Assembly (NCBI GenBank): GCA_944739405.2 | Contig: OX123191.2 | Coordinates: forward strand, 7,048,830 to 7,112,829 | Length of the DNA: 64,000 nt | Origin: Euclidia mi | Taxonomy: Eukaryota; Arthropoda; Insecta; Lepidoptera; Erebidae | Direction of reading: 5' to 3' | Shown here: one piece after another, positions 10,036-21,440 of the stretch | How positions within the stretch are numbered: position 1 is the first letter of the stretch | Layout: each line of letters opens with the position of its first letter | Notes under the pieces: model-generated | What the model was told of the DNA's origin: nothing | What the model saw: the letters and a program-made list of their open reading frames with translations, nothing else | The model's database searches: none | Made by a program: the position numbers and the translations under genes

Positions 10036-11058
10036 TTAAATAAAATTATTACTTTTCATCCATGTTATAATCTTGTTAAGTGTATTAATAATGTCATTTA
10101 CGTAATTTTCTTTATTTCTACATGGTATTATAACTGTGCTATCGTCAGCAAACAATGTCATGTGGTGTTGATTTGAGCTGGGTAAGTCATTAATGTAAAT
10201 AGTGAATAAAAGCGGTCCCAGCACACTCCCTTGTGGCACACCATGGGTAATTGTGCGTTCTGTAGATGTATATACCTCTTCTAATTTCGATTTACTATTG
10301 ATTCTATTAATTTGCGTTATTTGTTTCCTTCCTTTTAGGTAGGATTGAAAAAAACTCAAAACTCTGCCCCTAATTCCATATTCATTAAGCTTATTTAGTA
10401 GTAAATCGTGTTGGACATAATCAAATGCCTGCGTCATATCGCAAAAAATCGCGCAGACGGGCGTATTTTTATCCATGTTAGTTATGACATCGTACAAAAA
10501 ATCATAGATAGCCATATTTATGGTTTTATTCTGTCTGAAGCCCTTTTGTTCCTTACAAATAATATGATTTCTTTCTAAGTATGTATTCAGTTCTTTATAA
10601 ATAAACTTTTCCAAAATTTTTGAGAAAATAGGTACCAGTGAAATTGGTCTATAGTATTCCATTGAAGTCTTGTCCAGTTTTTTAAAAAGCGGTTTCACTA
10701 TTGATGTTTTAAGTGCCTCGGGAAATACTCCTTCGAGGATACTTATATTTAATATGTGACTCAGAGGCCCACAAATTTCAGCAGCTACTGCCTTAACTAC
10801 CTTAGTGCAAATACCGTCATATCCTACGCTATTTGTGTTCTTAAGAGAAATAATGATTTTATATATATCATGCGGTAAACATGGCGCCATGAACATAGAG
10901 CATTGCCTACTTTTTAAGTGTTCTGGTAACCTGTTTCCAGAGCATGATATGGGATTAATCTTATCTACAAAATAATGATTGAAAGAATTAACTATAATCT
11001 TAGGATCAGTAACTATTTTATTATTTATTTTAAGCTCATTAATATTATTGATTGGCAT
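10036..11058 (-). pseudogene. CR1-like reverse transcriptase domain
   Basis: 340 codons with the standard non-LTR RT boxes: VKPLFKKLDKTSMEYYRPISLVP, EQKGFRQNKT, AIFCDMTQAFDYVQHD (motif A), THGVPQGSVLGPLLF (motif B) and MTLFADDSTVII (motif C with intact DD). In the element it copies RNA at the nicked target site. The first methionine at 11058 lies at the edge of an inverted duplication that cut it off from the endonuclease, so this is not a natural start. Confidence 0.9.
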
Positions 11059-11266
11059 ATTAAATTTGGCGTACCAAATTTAATATGCCAATCAATCTCT
11101 TTTCACTCTTGTATTGTCAATGTTTTCCTGAAATATGCATAACAATGAATAGTGAAAGAAAACAAAAATGGGTATCACGAGGCATTAAAACCAACAAACA
11201 AATCTAAAGCAGCTTGGCAAATAATAAACCGTAGTTTATTATTTGCCAAGCTGCTTTAGATTTGTT
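11047..11266. repeat. Foldback rearrangement with two hairpins inside the LINE
   Basis: Two perfect hairpins sit about 100 bases apart: 11047-11069 with 11074-11096 (23 bp), and 11197-11229 with 11234-11266 (33 bp). Both have the loop CGTA. Between them, 11097-11192 is an exact 96-base reverse complement of 11420-11515 in the endonuclease end of the same LINE. The pattern suggests template switching during copying or repair. Confidence 0.9.
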
Positions 11267-12430
11267 ATAAGATGTCTTTATTTTATTATTATTTTGAGCC
11301 ATTTGTGTTAATTTAATAATTTTGCGGTAAAGCTTAGAGTAAGATGTAAACGTATTTTTATTTTCACATGTAGGGTTTTGTCTATACTGCCATAACAGTT
11401 TTCTTTTCTTTTTGCTGCAGGTTTTAATGCCTCGTGATACCCATTTTTGTTTTCTTTCACTATTCATTGTTATGCATATTTCAGGAAAACATTGACAATA
11501 CAAGAGTGAAAAGAGATCTATAAAGTAGTTATAAGCTAACTCCGGATTAGTGGCTTTATAGGTATCTGAAAAAGATAGCTGCCCAATATAATTTCTAAAT
11601 TTGCTGATATTTTCTGTTGAGTAATCACGTACTTTCTTACGCCAACGGCTAAGATTGCTAACTGTACTTATTGGACATTTAAGTATCTGAGCAGTATGGT
11701 CAGATAAGGCTAGTTCCAATATTTTAACTTGGCAAGACCGACTGAAATTATGCGCAAAATTGTCTATGCATGATCCACTTTTTAGTCGTGTAGGCTGGTG
11801 TACTGCTAGCTTTAAGTTAAAACTCAATAATAGACTTTCAAATTCAATTGATTGTTTAGTCTTTTTCAAAATATCTACATTATAGTCACCTGCTAAGATT
11901 ATATTTTTATAGCATTTTTTCATTAATGCATGCAACATAATTTCCAATATATCAATACATTCTGAAAAATTATTTATATTCGGCACTCTATAGATACATA
12001 CCAAAGCTATCCCATACTTAATCAGTTCTATAGCGCAACATTCCAAAAGCCCAATCTTTGACAGTTTAGATATTTTTGGTAATTCTTTCCACTGGTGACC
12101 ATTCTTGACGAGTATACAGGCTCCACCCCGCTTGCTTTCTTTTCGGCTGAAGCTTGTGGCTAAACAGTAGTTAGGTATGTTGACATATTTCTCATATCCT
12201 TCTACCATGAAATGCTCCGTGATACATAATACATCCACGGTAGTGTTGTTATCTAAGAGCTCATGTAAGTTGACTATTAGACTGTCCGATTTTGAAAGCA
12301 GGCCTGCAATGTTTTGATGCATAATACATAAGTTTCTAGATCCGAAAAAAAGTGTCATTTGTTGGTTGGTTACATGTCTCATAATCAATTTCATTATATT
12401 TATTGTCAATATGATATTGTTCGATCTCAA
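11204..12430 (-). pseudogene. CR1-like ORF2 endonuclease domain
   Basis: The apurinic-type endonuclease is shown by LCIMHQNIAGL, DVLCITEHFM, RRGGACIL-like KRGGACILVKNG, IILAGDYNVDIL and LALSDHTAQIL. This domain nicks DNA so the RT can prime there. The linker to the RT follows (KSKAAWQIIN) and then runs into the inverted copy, giving a false end NYGLLFAKLL. It overlaps the ORF1 frame (12336-13022) by 95 bases in another frame, a common ORF1-ORF2 layout. Confidence 0.85.
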
Positions 12431-13022
12431 TAGTTAATTCTAGTAAATCTTTAAATATAGTCTCTAGTCCAAACTTGTTCACTCTTCGAGTGTATTTATC
12501 AAACATACTGTAGTCATACTTGAGATTTAAATTACTGTCCAATATGAATGCATGTCCGTGAGTCATGATATCTAGGTATAATAGGCTGTTAAAAGTTTCG
12601 ATCCGAGTGTTGAAAAGGCTGGTGTAATTGCCTAGCTTGTATGTTGGTAGACAAATTATTATATTTGTATGTTGTATATTCTGCAACATTTCCTTTATAT
12701 GTAGAGTAATGCTTATGTAGTTGTTTGTCTTCTTGAAATCTGCTTCGCCAAGGAATACAATACAGAAGTCATTCATATTATAATTGTTTAGCTTTGTTTT
12801 TATTCCGCTTAGTAATTCTTTTGTGCTGCTATTAGTTTTCAGATAATGACACATATCATAATTATACTGAAACGTATCTTCTGCTACTGAAAGTAAGTTA
12901 TTTCTTTTCTCCGTACTCAGTATGCACAACTTCTGTATTTGTGCATTGTTGCTTAGTTTCAATGGACTGTTTGCACAGGAAGGTTTAATAGAAGATATTT
13001 TATTTTCAGCGCTTAGTTTCAA
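12336..13022 (-). pseudogene. CR1-like ORF1 with esterase-like region
   Basis: A 228-codon frame open further upstream to about 13140 without a start. FCIVFLGEADFKK and NIIICLPTYKLGNYTSLFNTRI resemble the SGNH/GDSL-esterase-like domain found in ORF1 proteins of many CR1 elements. The upstream basic part (SPAKRCTPKKKNNKTSS) is lysine-rich. Enzymatic residues cannot be assigned with confidence. ORF1 proteins bind element RNA. Confidence 0.6.
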
Positions 13023-13137
13023 ATCTGTTTGAGTTTGTTTATTGATAGATGAAGTCTTATTATTTTTTTTCTTTGGAGTGCATCTCTTGGCGGGACTGTT
13101 AGTTACACTTTTATACAGCTGATTTTTTTAAATCAAC

Positions 13138-13845
13138 TCAGCATTCTACATTAGCGTTCGGCAATGCGTCCGTGATACGCTCCACGATAAGCGAAGAAAT
13201 GTTAAAATGAATATCCCTATCAAAACGCGAATGTATTTTAATATCTACGGAACCCTTGCAATTTTTTTCTGACCCGCCGATTCCTTTGACCACTGAACTA
13301 GTATTTCTAAAGTTATTCCACAATCCGAGGCGTTTGAAACATTCCAATGTTATTAAATTTGTCTGAGACGCGCTATCGAGTAGACAACGTACCATGTGCG
13401 GCGACCCATTAACATCATAAACGATAACTTGCGCTGTCGCTAACAGTACCGTCTTAGACGCCGTACACTGCGTTTTGGCCCTGCGCGGATCATTATAGAT
13501 GCGCGAGTGCCGTCTTCGCGTGAGCGTCGCCCGCGCAATGGACGTCGTACACAACGATACTTCGCCCTGAGGCATGGAGGGGAAAGTCACCGTGGCCTGC
13601 ACCTGCGACGTAAGCGTGTCAAGGTAACCGGCTTGGCTCGACGACGGATAACTTTTATCAACGTGTAATAAAGCGTGGTGTCGTTGATTACATGAACGAC
13701 ATCTCGTCTTACTAGAACAATCACTAGTTTTATGCTTTATACTTAAGCAATAAATACATGCTTTGTTGTCTTTTACGCACTTGTAACGAGCAGTTGGATT
13801 TAGACCATTGAAGGAGGGACACTTATAGAAATGGTCATGTACTAT
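13138..13845 (-). pseudogene. BEL/Pao nucleocapsid zinc knuckles and protease
   Basis: After gag, the frame at about 13860-13640 shows cysteine-rich knuckles (CIYCLSIKHKTSDC, CRSCNQRHHALLH). The 154-codon frame 13138-13602 is the aspartic protease (VRCLLDSASQTNLIT, with DSA in place of the usual DSG), ending ITDALPNANV. The last few codons (EC) come from the inserted LINE. A single frameshift near 13860 separates gag from these knuckles. Confidence 0.85.
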
Positions 13846-14891
13846 ATTACTGCACAGACACTTCTGTTAATTATAATTTTATTAGATTCCGAGCATGTTA
13901 CGTAAGATTGTGGATTAGGGACCGAGTTATTGTTACTATTTCGCGCTTTATTCGACCTTTGTTTGCTGCTGTTAGTGTTAGACGGGCTAGGTGAACTAGA
14001 CTGTGTATTATGAAATATTCGACACTGATCTTTGATGAACGAAATAAAACTATCTAGTGTAGGTATTTTATTATTGCGTTCCGTCATCTCGAAAGCACGA
14101 ATTGTTTCAGTGTCAAACTTTTTTAAAGCGAGCTGAAGCAACATAAAGTCGGAAAGATCTTCCAATTTTAAGTTCCTAAGAGAATTAACCGCGGTTACGA
14201 AGTTATCTATAAACAACTGAAAATTCGAGACAGATGCGGCACCGGACAGTTTAAGATTTAAAGCTTGGTCAAAGTAGGTAGACGCTAGGACGCGCGTATC
14301 TTGATATCTATCAAGTAGTGACTGAAATATGACCTGATAATTCTCAGCACTGGGTGTGACACCTGCAAATACGGACTGGGCCTTCGGTGACAGTTTACCT
14401 ATTAAATAGTACAACCTGTCAGCATCTGTCAGAGAACCATTATCGTGCACTGTAGACTTAAAACTCGCATAGAATAACGGCCAATTTCGTATATCTCCGT
14501 CAAACGACATAATCTCGATTGGCGGTAATCTCGGTTTGCGGGCCACTGCAACGGGCTGTGCCGAATATTTATCCTCCAATTGCGATTGTATACGCTTAAT
14601 AATACAATAAAGATCTTCGAATGAGGTGTACGCCTGATAATTCGGTTGTTCATCAGGATTGATAGAAAGTAATCTTGTGTTATAATCGTCTAACAACTTA
14701 TAAAAATCTGTTCGCATATTTTCTTCTGTCATACAATAACTAAGGAATGATTCCCTATTACTATCAGAAACGGCTGCGGTCTTTGAACGCTCGTTAATGT
14801 TTTGAATGCGCTCAAATAAAATATTACGTTTTGCTTCTAAGATTGTCATCTCTTTGTCTTCCGACATGCGTGACGTATTTTGTTGTGACAT
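13842..14891 (-). CDS. gag: BEL/Pao Gag
   Basis: 349 codons starting at the ATG at 14891 (MSQQNTSRMSEDKEMTILE), with an AT-rich leader upstream. Residues about 110-260 (KPRLPPIEIMSFDGDIRNWP, FYASFKSTVHDNGSL, LYYLIGKLSPKAQ) match the capsid-like domain of Pao-type Gag proteins (DUF1759 family). This protein forms the particle that packages the element RNA. The C-terminus is Ser/Asn-rich. The last eight residues (RSVCAVI) are off frame because of a small frameshift before the zinc knuckles, so the natural product would be longer and fused to pol. It is the longest intact frame of the BEL copy. Confidence 0.85.
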   Translation of the reverse strand: MSQQNTSRMSEDKEMTILEAKRNILFERIQNINERSKTAAVSDSNRESFLSYCMTEENMRTDFYKLLDDYNTRLLSINPDEQPNYQAYTSFEDLYCIIKRIQSQLEDKYSAQPVAVARKPRLPPIEIMSFDGDIRNWPLFYASFKSTVHDNGSLTDADRLYYLIGKLSPKAQSVFAGVTPSAENYQVIFQSLLDRYQDTRVLASTYFDQALNLKLSGAASVSNFQLFIDNFVTAVNSLRNLKLEDLSDFMLLQLALKKFDTETIRAFEMTERNNKIPTLDSFISFIKDQCRIFHNTQSSSPSPSNTNSSKQRSNKARNSNNNSVPNPQSYVTCSESNKIIINRSVCAVI

Positions 14892-15233
14892 GCTTACGTA
14901 AGTATAAGCTAATGAGACCGAAACAAAATAAGAATATCTAAAGTACCTATTATTTTACCTAAGTACCTAGGCAACACTTTAAAGCGGAGGAATTAAAAGT
15001 TGCTTGAAATATGAGATTTACAAGACAACTATGATAGTTCCAGAAATAATAATTGGGTAAGTAGGTAGCTACATAAAAGTATATTACCTACTGATGCGTG
15101 CGAAAACAACCATGTGACGGTTATGTGAATGTACTAGGAGTATAGTTAGGTGCTATAACTGCCTAGGTATATAGATATAACGAAGTTTTACGTATAAAAC
15201 GTAAATGAATCCGACTCGTATGGACCAAAAAAA
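14892..15233 (-). other. BEL/Pao 5' leader and primer-site region
   Basis: Non-coding leader between the LTR and gag. Read on the minus strand, the LTR end GCTGAACCA is followed by TTTTTTGGTCCATACGAGTC, the place where the primer binding site of BEL/Pao elements lies. I could not match it firmly to one tRNA. The rest is AT-rich and contains no gene. Confidence 0.6.
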
Positions 15234-15286
15234 TGGTTCAGCGTTACACCGAAACCGAAGGTTTTAGGCGATTTGGAGAAGGATTA
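15234..15286 (-). repeat. BEL/Pao 5' LTR, part cut off by the LINE
   Basis: Identical to the first 53 bases of the left LTR (4141-4193). It ends at GGATTA, where the Jockey-like LINE inserted. GATTA is repeated on the far side (24353-24357), where the LTR continues. Confidence 0.9.
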
Positions 15287-15425
15287 TTTTATTTTTTATT
15301 TATTTATCAAATCATGCACACATTTATCATTACAGGCCAAGACCCAATGCGATAAAGTAGACAATAAGTTTAAAATATACAATAAGGTTCAATAAAGGTA
15401 ACTTTAAATCTAAAACACAAGTAAA

Positions 15426-16250
15426 CTACAGCAAACATAATAAAGGTAAAATAAAACTAAGAACATAATAAAATAAAAAGTAAAAACAAACACATAAGCA
15501 CATAAGTGTTACTCTCTCGAATTCCGCCAATAAACACACAAATATATCAATCCGCGATGCTACCATGTTGAGTATACGGGTGGCTCGTAGTACAGGAGCG
15601 TGTTTCGCACTTTCTGTGCGCGTCACCGGTACGTGAAATGGCTCTGCCCTAATTGCCTGGCGTAACCTAGTGTTTGGAACACGCAGCGATAATGAACCCA
15701 GTATATCGGGATTATGTAATCTGCCACGAAACACCTCAAAGACGTACTTAGCCAAAGCGAAGTCCCGTCTCACTTCCAGCTTATAGTATCCAACCATGCC
15801 TAGGACAAATAATGTTGGATACATAAGCGGATAGAAAGGATATACTCCGTATAGTTTTTGATACAAGTACCTGACGAATTTATTTTGTATCTTCTTCACC
15901 ATGAGTTTATATTTAGTTTCATGGGGGTTCCAAATAATAGCACTGATTTCCAGTCTGCTTCTTACTAGCGCATTATATAAAACCCTTACTGCTGCTACGT
16001 TATTGAAGTCCCTTGTCTCTCGCATAATAAAACCCAAGCATCTAAAAGCTTTATTACAAGCTTGCACAATGTGATCGCGAAACCTCAAATCGGGAGTAAA
16101 TATGACGCCTAAGTCCCGTATGGATGTAACGCGAGGAACTGTTTCTCTGTTCATTTGGTACGTGTAATGCAGAGGTGAAATTGCGCGTGTATACGTCATT
16201 ATGGTACATTTTTTAATATTAAAATATAAACAATTTTTATTACTGTTGAA
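15426..16250 (-). pseudogene. Jockey-like ORF2 C-terminal part
   Basis: MTYTRAISPLHYTYQMN, VTSIRDLGVIFTPDLRFRDHI and NALVRSRLEISAIIWNPHE are typical of the region after the RT in Jockey-like elements. The frame extends to the right of its ATG (FNSNKNCLYFNIKKCTI) as far as the nested insertion at about 16250. It therefore continues the RT frame ending at about 21441. Confidence 0.85.
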
Positions 16251-16851
16251 CTTACAGGAAAAAAATAAGATATTAAAATGTGAAATGGCTCAGCTACATA
16301 CTCGATTCTCTGATGCCATGAGTGCTCGGGATGGACTCCAGCTCATTGTGGACGGGTTTGCCGAGTGTAGCTTGCAGTATGAACAAGCACTTGACCGTAT
16401 ACAGTTCTTAGACAAACAGTTACACGAGGCAAACAGTAGAATAACTCATCTAGAATTCACCCAAGATCAAATCACTACAACGGCAAATAAAAGTCTGTTC
16501 GATGAGCTGGTGGTTTATGCTCCAAGCATGATTACTGATATAAATCATTCTAAAGCATCATTTCCAAATAGTCTTTCAGTGTGCAAAGAATCAAATAATT
16601 CAATAAAATTGATTAGGGGTAGTAGGAATAGAATTAAGAAATATGTCAAAATAAACAAATTCATAAAAAAGACCCAAAAATTAGTTCACAGACAAAATTT
16701 TTTCATAAAAAATGTTAAGTTAAATAGGGAAAGATTACTTGCTCTTGAAAAATTAAAAATATACACACAGAAATATCATCAAAATAATTTGAAACATAAA
16801 TTAGAAATAAATAATTTGCAGGTAGAATTAAATAATGTTAGTGACAAATAA
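16251..16851 (+). pseudogene. CR1-like ORF1 N-terminal coiled-coil part
   Basis: From residue 17 the frame is element sequence (LQEKNKILKCEMAQLHTRFSDAM); the first 16 residues from ATG 16201 are antisense of the host LINE. It is rich in heptad-like leucine, glutamate and lysine (YEQALDRIQFLDKQLHEANSRI) and then strongly basic (RNRIKKYVKINKFIKKTQKL). This suits the coiled-coil and RNA-binding parts of an ORF1 protein. The 5' end is probably missing. Confidence 0.65.
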
Positions 16852-16890
16852 GTATCAATGACAAATAAATATTAAAGCTCTGAACTACAA

Positions 16891-17727
16891 ATGAAAGAGT
16901 ACATATTGGCAATGAATGAGTTGGTGGCATCAAATAGTAACAAATGCTCAATACCATTGAACAATGACATCCCATTCAACCACCAACACTCGCCAGCTTG
17001 CTCATTGCCAACATGTGACCCGGTTTTGCCAATTAGTTCTTTAAACAATACAAATTCAAATATTAAACACACTCGAAATAAATTAAAAAAATAACAAACT
17101 AGACAGTAAAACTATATTACAAAATAAAAATAAAGTGATAATATTTAGTGACGAGATTGGAAAAGGTATGGGTCAGTTGTTGGCGAACACACATAGTGAT
17201 GGGTTAGTGATGAACTACTGTTTGCCTGGGTTAAGTTCCATTGCTATTTTAGATAAAATTATAAACTTTAATTTTGACCAGGATACAAATTTATTGATCC
17301 TACTTGGTAAAAGAGGATCTTTAAATAAAAGACTTTTATTCTATTATTACAGTAAATTATGTGAATTAAATTTAAATCAAATTATTATGCTCACTTTACC
17401 TTTCAGTAAGGGTTGCCACAGAAAGAAAATAATATTAGACATAGTCTTAATATAAATTTGTGTAGTTGGTCATACAATAACGATCAATTTAATGTTTTTG
17501 ACTCTAACAATTATGTTAGTAAAGCTTTACATTTGACGCAAGATACTTGTTATCTGAATTCTTATTATAAAAGACAACTAGCTGAGTCGCTAGCATTTTG
17601 TATTGACATTTCAGCCAAGAATTTGGCTAATAAACGTGTTGCCCCTATACAGCAACAAAATGACATTTATTATTATTCAGCCAGTATTTTGGCTATACAG
17701 TCTGACATTTCTATTAATTTAAATTAA
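16891..17727 (+). pseudogene. CR1-like ORF1 esterase-like part, frameshifted
   Basis: Three overlapping frames (16891-17094, 17135-17455, 17413-17727) continue ORF1. IIFSDEIGKGMGQLLAN, NYCLPGLSSIAILDKI and NLLILLGKRGSLNKRL resemble SGNH/GDSL-esterase-like domains of CR1 ORF1 proteins; the same architecture is seen in the LINE at 12336-13022. At least two frameshifts break it. Confidence 0.6.
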
Positions 17728-17867
17728 ATAATTCGACAATAGAGAATACCTCTTGCAATGACACTTTCATTAATAATGGACTGGTATGTACGAATAAGCC
17801 CAATCCAACTAATAATTCATTTAGAAATTCACAAGTATTAAAACTGGTACATTAAAATATACAAGGT

Positions 17868-19568
17868 ATGTCAAATAAAGATTTAGAAGTGGAGTTGTTC
17901 ATGAACGGTGAATGCGTCGATATTTTGTGTATAATAGAACATTGGCTTAAAGATCACCAGTTCATGTGCAATTTTAATAACCATCTAGTTGGTAGTTCGT
18001 TCAGCAGACAAAATGCAATACATGGTGGATCGTTGATTTTAGTTAACAAGCTGCTTAAATTTAAGAATCGTAGTGACATTGTTAGTTTCTCTGTTGAACG
18101 GACAGTTGAAATAGCCTGTGTGGAGTTGGACCAACTTCTTGTTTTGAGTGTGTATAGGCCACCATCATCCTGCTATGACAACTTTGAAAGTGTCATGGAT
18201 GATGTGTTACGGAAGCTATGCCAAAAAAATAAATCTATAATAGTAGGTGGCGATTTTAATATTAATTTACTAGAAGATTCCCTGAATTGCCACAAAATTA
18301 AGAATTTGTTCAAGTCATATAATCTTGCATGCTTATTTTTGGAACCCACCAGGATAACTTCCACGACATCTACTTGTATAGACAATATATTTACAGATAT
18401 TGTACCAGTTAGAAAGCAAATAATTAACAAATTAACATCAGATCATTGTGGGCAATCTATAACATTTGCTATGCAGTCTAAAAAAGTAGGTAGAAAGGAA
18501 TTGAGTGTGGTGCCAAAAACTTTGCGTCGTCTGGAGGGACTTAAGGATAAACTCACAAGTACATTACCATACTTATGCTATAATAACGATCCTAATAAGT
18601 TGTACAATTCTTTCTTTGACATGTACTGTACTATATTCAATTCTATCTTTGTCCCTAAGAGGATCTCAGTTGCTGGTACTACATCCTTCAGTGAATGGGC
18701 AACCACTGAAATTTATAAAAGTAGAAATAAGCTTTACGAATTATATGAACAGAAAGTAATTAATAAAAATGATGAACAATTTTGTCAATATGTAAGAAAT
18801 TATTCCAAGTTATTTAAAAAGATTTGTCGTGAAGCTAAGACACTTTATTTAAAATCAAAAATTAAAAACAGTGACAATAAAATAAAAGCAACGTGGGATA
18901 TTATAAACAATGAGACTGGAAGGGTCAAGATTAAAAGTAATGATTACACTTTTCAATTAAATAAAAAGATATTAAAGTCAGATTTTGAGATTGCCACAGC
19001 ATTTGAGAATTTCTTCACAGACATTCCAGTCTCAACCACTAAATCCCTCAACTCGTCCCCTAATGACGCCGAATCTCTATTGAAACAAAATGTCAATAGG
19101 TGTAACATTGAATTTAGTTTTAGTTATGTCACTGACAGAGATATTGTAAAAACTTTTAATACCCTTAATTTGAAGAAGACTAGTGACCTTTGGGGCAATT
19201 CTGTTGTGATAACGAAATCTATAATCAACACAGTAGCACCAGAACTGGCAATGATTTTCAATAGATGCATTGACTGTGGTGTGTTTCCTGATCAAATGAA
19301 AAGTAGTAAAGTAATTACGTTATTTAAATCAGGTAGCACATCTGACCCCACAAATTATAGGCCAATATCTGTGCTACCCACGTTTAGTAAAATTTTTGAA
19401 ATATTAATTCTAGGTCAGCTTCAAATTCATTTTAATAACAATAAGCTGTTACATGAAAAACAATTTGGTTTTACTAGGGGTCGCTCAACTGCCGATGCTG
19501 GAGTTAAGCTTTTAGGTAGTATTTTTGATGCCTGGGAGGAGTCGCATGATGCTCTGGGAGTCTTTTGA
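17868..19568 (+). pseudogene. CR1-like ORF2: endonuclease and first half of RT
   Basis: 566 codons. The endonuclease shows CVDILCIIEHWLKDH, SIIVGGDFNINLL, TSTCIDNIFTD and LTSDHCGQSITFA. The RT begins with VITLFKSGSTSDPTNYRPIS, LHEKQFGFTRGRSTADA and ends AWEESHDALGVF. The next frame resumes at DCVFHETFIRKLHYYG, so a small deletion has removed the first catalytic aspartate box (motif A) and shifted the frame. The true start is likely upstream (NIQGMSNKDLEVEL). Confidence 0.9.
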
Positions 19569-19631
19569 TTGTGTGTTTCATGAAACATTCATCAGGAAAT
19601 TACATTACTATGGAGTTAAGAACACTGCTTT

Positions 19632-20210
19632 GTGTCATATTTGAGTAATAGGATACAGAGAGTTGAGGTAAATGGAAAAGTTTCTATGGGTTCAGTGGTC
19701 ACAATGGGAGTGCCTCAAGGTTCAATTCTTGGTCCATTCCTTTTCCTTGTATATATTAATGATTTTCCATACATTATGCAAAATAATGAAGAGATAGTGT
19801 TATTTGCTGATGATACATCACTTATTTTTAAACTAAGACGACAACAATCAAATAATGATGATGTAAATAACGCTCTCTCTAAAGTAGTTAAATGGTTTAC
19901 AGCTAACAATTTACTGTTAAATGAAAGAAAAACAAAATGTATACGATTTTCAAGACCGAATGTAAAACAAGTTAAACCTAACATATGTTTGAATGGAGAA
20001 GAGTTGGATCTTATAGATAACACCGTATTCTTAGGCATAACCTTAGATTCTAAGCTACAGTGGGGCCCACATATAGGTCAGTTGTCGAATAGACTTAGCT
20101 CTGCAGCATACGCGGTTTACAAAATTCGTCAGTTAACTGATATAGATACGGCCAGATTGGTATATTTTAGTTATTTCCACAGCATAATGTTATATGGCAT
20201 TTTATTATAG
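19632..20210 (+). pseudogene. CR1-like ORF2: second half of RT
   Basis: VTMGVPQGSILGPFLFLVYIN (motif B), IVLFADDTSLIF (motif C, DD intact), then NTVFLGITLDSKLQWGPHI and MLYGILL, ending at a stop. The C-terminal part continues as GNAADIQTVFVVQKRAIRAIY and FTTKFQAILRN-type pieces with further stops to about 20633. Confidence 0.9.
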
Positions 20211-20639
20211 GGCAACGCAGCTGACATTCAAACTGTGTTTGTAGTGCAGAAGCGGGCTATTCGTGCAATCTACAGTCTTGGTTCAAGGCATTCACTGAGG
20301 GAAAAATTTAAAGAAATTTAGATAATGACTGTCGCATCTCAATACATTTATGAGAACTTGTTATATGTCAGGAAAAATATAAATATGTTTTCTAAATTCA
20401 GTGACATTCATAATTTAAACACACGAAATAAAAACAAACTTGTTCTTTCTTCAACTAGACAAAAAAAATAAGTAACTCATACAAGTGACAAAGCATACGT
20501 TTTTACAACAAAATTCCAGGCAATATTGAGGAACTAAGTATTAATAAATTCAAAGTATTTATTAAACAGAGCTTGTGTTCAAAAGCTTATTACACAGTTA
20601 AAGATTATTTAGCAGACAAAAATGCCCGGAATTGAGTTT

Positions 20640-20935
20640 AAAAATTATGAATTTTGATATTTTGAAATTAGTGACATGATATTTTTATTTACATTTGTAA
20701 TACTTATATTTTTACATTTTGACATGTTTAATTTGACATTTGTAATTTTACTTATTTTGTTTTGACATTGTTTGATTTGACATTGTTATTTTATTTATTT
20801 TCTTTTGACATTTAAAATTACTTAAGTAATATATTATTATTCATAAATTGACATTCAATAATATTTTCTGACATTTAATAATATTTTCTGACATTTTAAA
20901 TATATGACATTTTATTGTTTAAATTTTTATAATTT
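20640..20935 (+). repeat. 3' UTR with about ten TGACATT words
   Basis: In about 270 bases the word TGACAT(T) recurs roughly ten times (for example near 20711, 20728, 20762, 20775, 20807, 20848, 20869, 20889, 20905). It includes a tandem 20-base step at about 20848-20890. It is part of the LINE 3' UTR, followed by more UTR to 21440. Confidence 0.7.
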
Positions 20936-21440
20936 TTACTTATTGTTTGCAACCTTTATTTTACTGTGTATTAGCATGTAAAGTTGTGAGTACGATGTGG
21001 GCATTATTAAACATATAAACAAATAGTTGTGGCAACCTATCTGATGGCTTAGGCTGACATGCTTATGCATACACCTTCTGATGGCGTGGAGGCATAGTGA
21101 TACAGATCGTACTGGCTCCCTCAATTCAGGTTGAGCCGCACGATTGCTGTTGAATGCGGGCCATCAGTGGGCCGAGTCAGTCAAAAGCGTCAGATAATTT
21201 CCTGCATTGTACTTGCATACTAAACCCTTTTTTTGTCTGGACTTTAAAAGATGAAGAAAAGACTACAGAAATTGAAGTGACAAAAAAAAACAATGACTCT
21301 GAGTTTGTTTCGGCCTTTCTTCTCAAGAAGTAATTTAGCTAGGAAAAGCCGGCTTCATCTAGAATAGGGTTTTGACATGTATAAGTGTTGTAAACAACCA
21401 AAATGCAGAAATAAATGTGTCTTTTATGTCTTTATGTCTT

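Larger units (their letters stand above)
8444..13144 (-). mobile_element. CR1-like LINE inserted in BEL/Pao
   Basis: A minus-strand LINE with an ORF1 part (13140-12336), endonuclease (12430-11204), RT (11058-10036) and C-terminal part (10015-9476). It ends in a repeated CTTAT tail (8444-8466 read on the minus strand). TCTA (8440-8443 and 13145-13148) is a plausible short target duplication. ORF1 lacks its N-terminus, so the copy is slightly 5'-truncated. It is broken by frameshifts, a 612-bp insertion in its 3' UTR and an inverted duplication between endonuclease and RT. Confidence 0.85.
16251..21440 (+). mobile_element. CR1-like LINE nested in the Jockey-like LINE
   Basis: Order on the plus strand: ORF1 (16251-16851), further ORF1 pieces (16891-17727), ORF2 endonuclease-RT (17868-19568, 19632-20210 and a broken C-terminus to about 20633), then a 3' UTR ending with GGCCTTTCTTCTCAAGAAG...AAATGCAGAAATAAAT and repeated ATGTCTTT. 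The same 3' end is inserted at 6045-6167. It is the innermost level of the nest Gypsy, BEL/Pao, Jockey-like LINE, CR1-like LINE. No target duplication is evident. Confidence 0.85.
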
